Under the pieces are notes generated by a model. That model was not told the origin of the DNA. It saw only the letters and a program-made list of their open reading frames with translations, and ran no database searches. 20,000 nt of DNA from Sphaeroforma sirkka. Its lineage: Eukaryota > Opisthokonta > Ichthyosporea > Ichthyophonida. This document shows, in pieces, positions 1 through 20,000 of this stretch (within the stretch, counting starts at the first letter, position 1; every line of letters starts with the position of its first letter). Location of the stretch: the NCBI GenBank assembly GCA_001586965.3, contig LUCW03000019.1:95001-115000 (forward strand), in the 5' to 3' direction. The translations under genes and the position numbers were made by a program.

Positions 1-130
1 GCTCTAGTTCTAGTTCGGATTCTTCTAGCGGGAGCTCGTCTAGCGATAGCTCGGGCAGTGATAGTGAGAGTGAAGCGGAAGTGACTACGTCGTCGAGAAG
101 CCGTGGGACCGGTGGCAAGGGTGGATCAAG
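1..130 (+). CDS. BET-family protein, penultimate exon (partial at window start)
   Basis: The frame starting at base 3 reads an almost pure Ser/Asp/Glu/Gly stretch (SSSSSDSSSGSSSSDSSGSD, then SESEAEV) followed by a short basic Arg/Gly/Lys segment. It ends at an AG|GTGAGA donor after base 130. This is the composition of the SEED (Ser-Glu-Asp-rich) segment that follows the ET domain in BET bromodomain proteins (Brd2/3/4, Fs(1)h). The two bases left over at the exon end join the first base of 647 to make an Arg codon, which keeps the frame open into the next exon. The bromodomains and ET domain must lie left of the window. An acidic Ser-rich tract alone is not diagnostic; the call rests on the next exon. 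Confidence 0.6.
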
Positions 131-135
131 GTGAG

Positions 136-177
<42 letters not shown>

Positions 178-646
178 TTGTGTTTGTGTTTGTGTTTGTA
201 TTTATAATATTAGATGCAAATTCACTCAAAAGTTCAAACACATACTAAATTATTATGTTATGTTATTATTATTATTATTTGTATATATATATATATATAT
301 GTAATTATTGAGAATTTGTGCTACCGTGCAAATGCATCTCTGCATGTCGATCATCTATTGAGATTTGTGGTAGCGTGTGGGGTGTTAAATCATTCATCCG
401 TTTCCAACAAAGCGTGAGCGTATGTTGTTCAATTTTGGATTATTATTGCATATTTGTCGCGTTCTCATTTACCGTGCCATTGCTGCGAAAGTCTGCGACC
501 GCACGCGCATCTATCTGCCAAAATTCGTATATACTGAACCACCCACTTAGACCCGAATACAATCATAAATACTTGTGTGCCGTACCCCGCCTACCGTACG
601 CTGATACATCGTCACCCTTGTTCTGCAATGCCATACCAACCCACAG
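131..646 (+). other. Intron of the BET-family gene
   Basis: This 516-bp GT-AG intron starts GTGAGA and ends CCACAG. Eight bases after the donor it carries (TA)n at 139-169, followed by TG and TTTG repeats to about 200. An ATT run lies near 264-280 and a second short (TA)n at 283-301. The rest is unique sequence. An open frame runs through it from 318 into the last exon, so intron retention would not immediately truncate that frame, but its first half has no coding character. Confidence 0.6.
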
Positions 647-1520
647 ACCTTCATCGGCCACAGGTACTAAGAGTGGTTCGTCAGGGGCTCCGCAACGGCG
701 TGCGTCCGCCGCCTCTGCGAGTTCGATGACCAAGCCTGCTACCAGTAACACATCGCCTTCACCGGGCATCAATGCAGGTATACAGCTGGCACCTGGGCCC
801 CCGCCTAAGCCCAAGGAGAGCAAGCTGCTGCTCGGCGAAGCAGCCCGTACGAGCCAGGCTCCGCGTACAAATGCTCTCAAGATGGTACCCAGTGCGAGTA
901 CGGCCCATGGCGTCAAGCCTGGCAGCAAGCCGGCTATCAAGGTAGGCAACGTGAATGCGTGGTCGTCCCTAGCAACGGGGGGTGGGGGGGTTGCTAGCAG
1001 CGGCAACACGCCTAGAGGTACGTCCCCGGCCACGGGGAATTCGCCCGCGTCTCGTATGGGCAACTCAGCCTCACCGGCGGATGGTAGTGGTGACCGGTCG
1101 AATGAGTACCGTAAGAAGGCGCTGCTCAAGTCGACCCAGGAGAAGCTGGGCAGCGGAGAGTTGGGGGGTATGGGTGTCAAACCAGGTACTAACATGGCCT
1201 TGTCACGCAATGGATCCATGAGCTCGGTTGGTGTGTCTGGGCGAAGCCCCACATCGCATTCAGGCCAAAATACGAATACGAATACGAATACGAAACATAA
1301 CGGGAGTGCCGAAGCACCCGTAAGCGGGAGTGCCGACGAGTCTGATAGTGCTGGCCCGGGCAAAGACGAGGCGGTGGCGGACGACCAGGACGATCGGGCC
1401 AAGCGACGGGAAGAGGAAAGGCGCAGGCGAGCGCAAGAAGCCAATCAAGAACAGAGCACGGCAGCCCACGACGCCATCAGTGGGGAGGCGCTCGAAGAGT
1501 CGTTGTTCATGTTCGGATAG
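647..1520 (+). CDS. BET-family bromodomain protein, last exon (C-terminal ~290 residues)
   Basis: The acceptor CCACAG at 641-646 is the one that keeps frame with the exon ending at 130; a second CACAG ending at 663 does not. The 290 residues are largely disordered and rich in Ser, Gly, Pro, Thr and Lys. Around 915-975 the block KPAIKVGNVNAWSSLA resembles the Brd4 block IKIKNMGSWASL. Near 1100-1140 NEYRKKALLKSTQEK resembles the FEQFRRAAREKEE helix. The tail from about 1395 has a basic helix (RAKRREEERRRRAQE) and ends EALEESLFMFG before TAG, like the REQERRRREAMA...SIFEENLF tail of Brd4/Fs(1)h. In animals that tail is the P-TEFb-binding C-terminal motif, so a role in chromatin-linked transcription elongation is inferred. 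The order SEED, SW.SL block, basic helix, FEENLF-like tail is what I rely on. The tail has three extra residues (MFG). Confidence 0.62.
1269..1293 (+). repeat. Coding hexanucleotide repeat (AATACG)4
   Basis: Four near-perfect copies of AATACG lie in frame in the BET last exon and encode an Asn-Thr run (NTNTNTNT). Length variation here would change the protein by two residues per unit without breaking the frame. Confidence 0.85.
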
Positions 1521-2135
1521 GTCGACTTTGTGTACAACTGTGGATAATACTATGCTTGTAGTTCATTTACATACTAGATGGGAGCGGCGAAAATATGTGC
1601 CGGCATCCAGTGCGATCGTGTCCATGGATCGCACTTATCTATGGCCTATTGAGTTTAACGCGGTATTGAGGGGTGCTCGGTATTGTCTGCGATTGAATCT
1701 GTGGGCGTGGGCGTAGGCGGAGCCACACACTAAACTCAGGCTCAGAATCACGTTCATTTGAGTGGCTGTCTCTAAGAAGGGGATCTCGAGGCTTCGCTCT
1801 GAATGCGCACTCAACAAAATAGTTGTTTTGGGCATATGGACCGGCATGATGACAATGGACCTATACATCGCGAGTCGGCGTATAATACCGCCAGACTGCT
1901 TGGCAGATGGATCGTGCTGCATATCTACCTGTACATATTATTAAGAGATATACACACGTTTGCATCGCCGGCATCGACCGACTGTACACAACACCCACCC
2001 TCGCACTATATGCGAGTGGTGAATGGCCGTCTGCGCCGCATTCGTGTATGCTGCCGATTGGCCGATGGGTCGGATTGTTGCGCGCACGCTGTTGTCCAAA
2101 CTCTCTCGGTTTCGCTGCACAACGAGATGTATTAC

Positions 2136-2141
2136 AATAAA
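2136..2141 (+). terminator. Candidate polyadenylation signal AATAAA
   Basis: This is the first canonical AATAAA after the BET stop codon at 1520, giving a 3' UTR of about 630 bases. Another AATAAA lies at 2622-2627. Chosen by motif only. Confidence 0.3.
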
Positions 2142-2558
2142 TTCAAATCCCTGAACCCGCTTGTATTTTGTGATCAGTGTGGGTACGTGTGAGTGGCATG
2201 AGAATTTACTTGCTCGATCGCCTTTTGGGTTCAGCCAGCGCTCCGCATGCATACTGGCTTGCAAGTTTACCGTTTGAGTTGAAGATGCAGCACATTCTTT
2301 CTTCCCAGCGCTAAATTTCACTTTGTTTTATGTTGTGCCAACATCAACGCGTCTATGATGATAAACAAGTAGTCAGTCCTGCCCCTTTTTTGTATCATAC
2401 CAACGGAGCATCAGTTGTTCCTGTGTGACCCACTAACTTAACTTACACGTGGTTGGTGAAGTCAACCCAAACCATCTAACGACCGGCGAGTGAGAGGCCC
2501 ACCGTGTATCTCCATTCGAAGTGTGAACAAGATCGATTGTACACCTACTCTAAGCGAG

Positions 2559-2611
2559 CTAAAACCCTAAACTCTAAAACCCTAAACCCTAAAACCCTAA
2601 ACCCTAAAACT
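2559..2611. repeat. Interstitial telomere-like repeat, CCCTAAA/CCCTAAAA
   Basis: About three 15-bp units alternate CCCTAAA and CCCTAAAA with one substitution (CTCTAAAA) in the first unit. This matches TTTAGGG/TTTTAGGG telomere sequence on the minus strand. It sits in unique sequence, so it is an internal tract and not a chromosome end. Confidence 0.8.
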
Positions 2612-2907
2612 CCCTTCGGACAATAAATGAAGTCTATACCGTTGTCGCTTTCCGCGTGTGTGAATTCCTTCGAAAATCATCTGACCGCGATATCTACTTG
2701 CCTGGTGACTCTTTTTGGTTGTTTGCAATCATGCATGAAGATTTGCAGATCAACGACAATACGCAATATATAAATACCCGCGTTTGATATACTATATGAT
2801 TTCGTATGCGAACATTGTTGCAGTAATCTGGACGAGCCGTGGTCAAAATTAGTCTTTGTATGTATTGAACTTGACTAGTATTTACATATTTACATATTTA
2901 CATTTTC

Positions 2908-3121
<214 letters not shown>

Positions 3122-4990
3122 ACACTTTGCTACGATTAACGAAGGACGATCAGCCATCAGAATACACCACCTGCTCTACGATATAGAGTTTATTTGTTGT
3201 AGAGCGCTGTGTCGTATATATAGTTGCTTATGTATAGTTTTACGCATGTAGACCATTTGCGTATGTGCTAGAAATCACCTTGACTACTTGCGGTTCATGG
3301 TGTTCGCAGCTGTAGCCCTCCACTCGCCAGCGATGCTGTAGTGTGACATACAGATGACAATGGGCTTGCTCACGGCAGTCTGCCTTCCCTTCTCACGGAG
3401 ATCTCTCTGGACTGGGCTCTACATCTTCGCTTGTCCAGGGATCACAGCCACACCCTGTGATCCACTCCTCCGGCGTCTATATCGCGTTCTACGCACAGTC
3501 TATTTCGCGTAAACAAGGTCCAGAGGCCAAGAAAAAAAATCTCATCCCAATCCAGTGGTGAGCATGCTCTCTAACCACCGTTGACCTCGACCACTCGGGT
3601 CTGCGAGTTCCTACGTCCCCGAGAAAGCACAGGCATGGGGGTCCATGGCGTTCGGAACATGTGGCTATGAGAGGTGCCTCTGTGTACGATCGTGCTCTCG
3701 CCCGAACAGACTACAATTTGACATAGGGCACCCCTTCATATGTAAACCAACACCAAACCCGTCTATAGAGTACTTGGCCTGTATACGTGAATCTGACCTG
3801 AGCCCCAAAGATGCGGCGACAAAGCATGTCTCAGCACTACGCGTGATCTCTATGAAATGTAAGCGAGGACAACGAGTGAGCAGTTATCCAAACTGGCATA
3901 CTCTTTTTCAGGCAGTCGCGGATCGCCGACTATATTATAGTGATATGACAAGGCGAACCCAACTTCTCAGGCAATATGGCAAGCCCACTTTGCTACCAGC
4001 GCACTCTGTAAGCAGCCGTAGCCTGACAACACAAGTACGGCATTGGTCTCATCGCAACGCATACACAACTGTATGCAACAGCGGTCCGATAGTATATTGC
4101 CCAACGTACTCGAGACTATAGATCATCGGTGATAAATCACGATTTGTACAGATAGGACAACTGACCTTGAGAATCTACCGTGTGATGAGCACAACCATAT
4201 GAGGCTGGTCTGATATCGCCACTGTCCATAGTCACAGACTGGTGCCGCAGGGTGTAGGTACTGTGAGATACGCAACATCAGCCCTACCAGTAGATGCTCG
4301 TCATAATCCCACGACCTAGTTACGAGCCGTTATGTCGCCGGCATACGACACGCTCAAAGGTAACGGCTGACCACAGCATATGCGTACAACACACACGTGT
4401 AAGTACTCGCAGTGTGTGTTAGCGCAGACTACCTCAGTTCTCGGCATCTAGCCCACCAGCACTTGACAGTATGGTACGCTAAGTACTTTTTTTCTAACAG
4501 CGAATGACTGCGTAGTGCCTTTGAGATATCAATACGTATCGGTCACTTGTATTCTCCTCCCCCCCTCCCCAACAAACGTAGGTCAAAGCCGCCACATTTA
4601 ATTTGCTCAGCTCGCGCCGACCTGAGCGTGGGGGTTTAGGTGCGGTTGTAGGCTGCTGCATATTTAGTAACTGTGCCAGACCTAGATGTTTTACAGTTCA
4701 GCAGAACTGGCTACGCCACCCAACAACCAATCAAATCCGTCATAAAACCGCCCGCCAAAAGCTAATCAACAATCTGAAGAAGTCTACATATATGATGCAC
4801 CAAACTTCCTGACACCTGACAGTTCAGCAGAAGCCGTGCTAGAGCTACCACACCTTACACCGTTGTCTGTCTGGGTTCATGCGTGACCCCACGGGACAGT
4901 TGAAGGCTTCGGCAAACTCTTTCGTATTTGCTAATGTACCCAGCACACGATGCTGTGGTGGGCTGTGCGGATCTGCAGCGACAACCAAAC
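3122..4990. other. Intergenic stretch without a recognised gene
   Basis: About 1.9 kb of mixed-composition DNA. A 158-codon ATG frame at 3645-4121 (+) has no recognisable motif and is Cys/Arg/Ser-rich like random translation. On the minus strand 3288-3480 has a partly open, coding-looking frame, and 3525-3605 has tRNA-like promoter features (see findings). A 14-base phrase ACAGTTCAGCAGAA occurs at about 4692 and again at about 4819. Nothing here can be named. Confidence 0.5.
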
Positions 4991-4996
4991 GAATGT

Positions 4997-5246
<250 letters not shown>

Positions 5247-5662
5247 GCAGTAGATGGGAAATCTGTTACCTCGAATAGAAACGATAATAATTTCTTCTGT
5301 GTTTCGGAATGTGCCGAGAATACAAGGGCTGGCTGCACAGTCTGAATCTATAGGAACTACAATCTAGAAAAAGTGTTTCAAACCATACTCAAACCATACT
5401 TGAATAAAAAAAAGTAAATGACCAAATAAACAAATGGAATGCATAAATACCGAAGGTACGCTAGACTGATGGATTGTTAAAATAGCGGGTGAAAGCAAAT
5501 GGTGAAAGGTCAATCACGGGGGCAAGTATGGAACAGAAGCAAAGCAACGAACAATAGGTAGCGGTGTGTGCATGATCATTCTACGTATTCACGGAGAACA
5601 CCACTGCTTTTGTAAACATACAAACAAGAACAACAAGGAAAAAGAAATATCAAAATTAACTT
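5247..5662. other. Flank 3' of the M13 gene; nothing recognised
   Basis: A-rich unique sequence (A8 run at 5406-5413). I searched the minus strand here for the missing M13 C-terminus (VHSP..R, F..AF.C, C.VW before a stop) and did not find it. Confidence 0.4.
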
Positions 5663-5728
5663 TTAACCCTTTACCCCCCCAGTGTACCAAACACATCTGG
5701 TAGATGCCTTTGTTGTATGAACAGTCGC
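5663..5728 (-). CDS. Tentative M13 peptidase exon 17 / 3' end
   Basis: After TTTGTTGCAG the phase-0 frame reads [20 protein letters not shown], then G and TAA. VHT resembles the family VHSP/VHTP element with the transition-state histidine (H713 here), and TRC could stand for FR(V/C). However, it requires an unusually short 41-base intron, the Arg is one residue out of register, and the usual N..F..AF.C..G..M.P...C.VW tail is absent. A GTAAAG donor within it could lead to a further exon outside what I can recognise. Confidence 0.35.
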   Translation of the reverse strand, partial: ATVHTTKASTRCVWYTGGVKG

Positions 5729-5769
5729 CTGCAACAAAGGGCAAGTTCGCTCCACCTACCCCTTAAAAC

Positions 5770-18229
<12,460 letters not shown>

Positions 18230-18336
18230 GACTGTATGCGGGTGCGTGGTGTGACAGTACACGTGGTAAGCACTGTGATACAAGGTGTACATTGACGTGC
18301 GCGGATCATAGGAGTTTACAGGGGTGAGTTTGTTCC

Positions 18337-18777
18337 TGAAAGATAGTTTGCACTTACATTTGTGAATATGTGAGTGGTATATAGAATCCGATGTGTTTGC
18401 GAGTGGTATGATAAGAGTAGGCTGAAATCGGGACGGCGTACGTGCGTTGCAAATACCAAAGCGATAATCCAGCTTATGCAAACTAACGAACTTGGGTGTT
18501 AGAGCTTCAGCCTCAGAACAACTTCCATTGGGCAATACAGACATATCACCGCATAAGAATGCAAACCCGAATGCTATCAGAGGCGCAGAGAGTCCATATT
18601 CAAGAATAAATACATTCAGAATATAACACATATGTAAACTTTGCAATACATGTGTATATATTTATGCTATATAGTTATGCATATCACTACCTGTACACAA
18701 AATTACTATATGTATGTATTTATAATATATAATGATTTTGACAAATTTAAAACAAATTATGTATATGAACTTAGAAC
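18337..18777. other. Region immediately upstream of M13 exon 1
   Basis: Likely 5' UTR intron and/or promoter of the M13 gene: an acceptor-like CTATCTTTCAG ends at 18336 on the minus strand, so transcription may start well to the right. No TATA or initiator element can be singled out in this AT-rich DNA. Confidence 0.3.
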
Positions 18778-18800
18778 TATATATACGTGTATATATATAT

Positions 18801-18837
<37 letters not shown>

Positions 18838-18860
18838 TTGTGTGTGTATGTGTGTGTGTG
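18778..18860. repeat. (TA)n-(TG)n microsatellite upstream of the M13 gene
   Basis: Short (TA)n followed by (TG)n with TTTG and TATG interruptions. Confidence 0.95.
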
Positions 18861-18921
18861 TTACATACTTTGCTTCCGCATACATGTAATCGTGAGTTAT
18901 ATATATATCATTCCATACACA

Positions 18922-18927
<6 letters not shown>

Positions 18928-19006
<79 letters not shown>
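18928..19006. repeat. (TA)39 microsatellite
   Basis: Pure alternating TA, followed by (CA) and a (CAT)6 run at 19026-19044. Confidence 0.97.
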
Positions 19007-19013
<7 letters not shown>

Positions 19014-19044
19014 CGCATACACACACATCATCATCATCATCATC

Positions 19045-19660
<616 letters not shown>

Positions 19661-19682
19661 TACATGTATGTGCAATACGTAC

Positions 19683-19837
19683 CTGTTCAGTATATGTATG
19701 CGTATGTGTGCTCAGTTGAGCGTCAAGTGCGTGATGAACGTTCCCACGTCTTATTAAATATTCTGCCAAAGATACTCTATGCCTCTCGATTGACGCCGTC
19801 GGAATTGCATTCAATCGCGGAAGACTCGTGTAGTTGT
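19683..19837 (-). CDS. Candidate internal exon of an unidentified minus-strand gene
   Basis: Bounded by ATACAG on the 5' side and a good donor CAG|GTACGT. The frame has 51 codons: [20 protein letters not shown], then [20 protein letters not shown] and [11 protein letters not shown], with amphipathic helix character in the middle. It does not join M13 exon 1 in frame. No family recognised; a frame of this length can occur by chance. Confidence 0.28.
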
Positions 19838-20000
19838 CTGTATCGAAGTTCAGACTTCAGATTTTACTATTTACACTTACAAGTTACAACAATTTATCAT
19901 TCCAAAGAAGCATACATAGCCTTTTGTTATTTTTTCCGGTGACTACTTTATTATGAAAAAGTATAACCCACATTCATATATATTTACAAATACATAACAA

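Larger units (their letters stand above)
1521..2850. other. BET 3' flank; no second gene seen
   Basis: The sequence is mixed and unique with no frame of convincing coding character on either strand; short open frames here lack recognisable motifs. It holds the polyadenylation candidates and the telomere-like tract at 2559-2611. Confidence 0.5.

Noticed and set aside
563-1444. Long minus-strand open frame opposite the BET last exon
   Set aside because: It is the antisense shadow of a GC-rich coding exon; the sense strand carries the family motifs and stop.
664-1520. Alternative acceptor CACAG ending at 663 for the BET last exon
   Set aside because: It would put the downstream sequence out of frame with the exon ending at 130.
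2460-2510. Minus-strand SHSPVVRWFG as the missing M13 VHSP..R element
   Set aside because: It lies 3 kb beyond exon 16, is followed by an unrelated sequence and stop, and lacks the F..AF.C and C.VW elements.
3645-4121. 158-codon ATG frame on the plus strand
   Set aside because: About one stop-free frame of this length is expected by chance in 20 kb of this composition; no domain, no codon bias and no splice or promoter context.
5550-5600. Minus-strand MHTPLPIVRC as the missing M13 C-terminal element
   Set aside because: No acceptor puts it in frame with exon 16 without a stop, and the frame ends soon after without the conserved cysteine and tryptophan.

Overview
The window is nuclear DNA from an intron-rich eukaryote. 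The genes have GT-AG introns, exons of 40 to 260 bases, intergenic and intronic DNA full of (TA)n/(CA)n microsatellites, and interstitial telomere-like CCCTAAA/CCCTAAAA tracts. The two recognisable genes are an M13 metallopeptidase of the neprilysin/ECE type and the C-terminal end of a BET bromodomain protein with a Brd4-like tail. Both suit an opisthokont or unicellular holozoan (an ichthyosporean-like protist would fit), but this assignment is weak inference from gene content and genome style.

Layout. At 1-130 and 647-1520 (+ strand) lie the last two exons of the BET-family protein: an acidic serine-rich stretch, a Brd4-like 'IK..N..W.SL' block, and a basic helix ending in an FEENLF-like tail. 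From 1521 to about 5660 there is a convergent intergenic region with no convincing gene, holding a telomere-like tract (2559-2611) and two long (TA)n tracts (2908-3121, 4997-5246). From about 18229 down to about 5770 (- strand) lies a complete-looking type II membrane M13 peptidase in 16 confident exons plus one doubtful last exon. I assembled it exon by exon. All junctions keep frame and reproduce the family order: cytosolic tail, signal anchor, CxxxxC, NPCDDFF, W..C, NAY, FPAGILQ, HEVSH, GENMAD and VWCG. The catalytic motif HEVSH is split by an intron between HE and VSH. About 709 residues are secure. The expected last 45 or so residues (VHSP..R..G to C.VW) are only partly and doubtfully found. 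Upstream, 18230-19680 is mostly microsatellite, and 19683-19837 may be one exon of another minus-strand gene.

The most unusual part is how the introns of the M13 gene are built. Several contain diverged tandem copies of the neighbouring exon boundary. A 94-bp array of nine units in intron 6 repeats the end of exon 6 together with its 5' splice site, laying down eight decoy donors. Intron 7 carries a broken duplicate of the start of exon 8. Intron 1 carries two decayed copies of the signal-anchor part of exon 1 at about 176-bp spacing. Degenerate repeats of about 60 bp abut the acceptor of exon 4. In addition, most (TA)n/(TG)n microsatellites sit within about 10-90 bases downstream of a 5' splice site. 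The two genes are convergent neighbours and show no sign of acting together.
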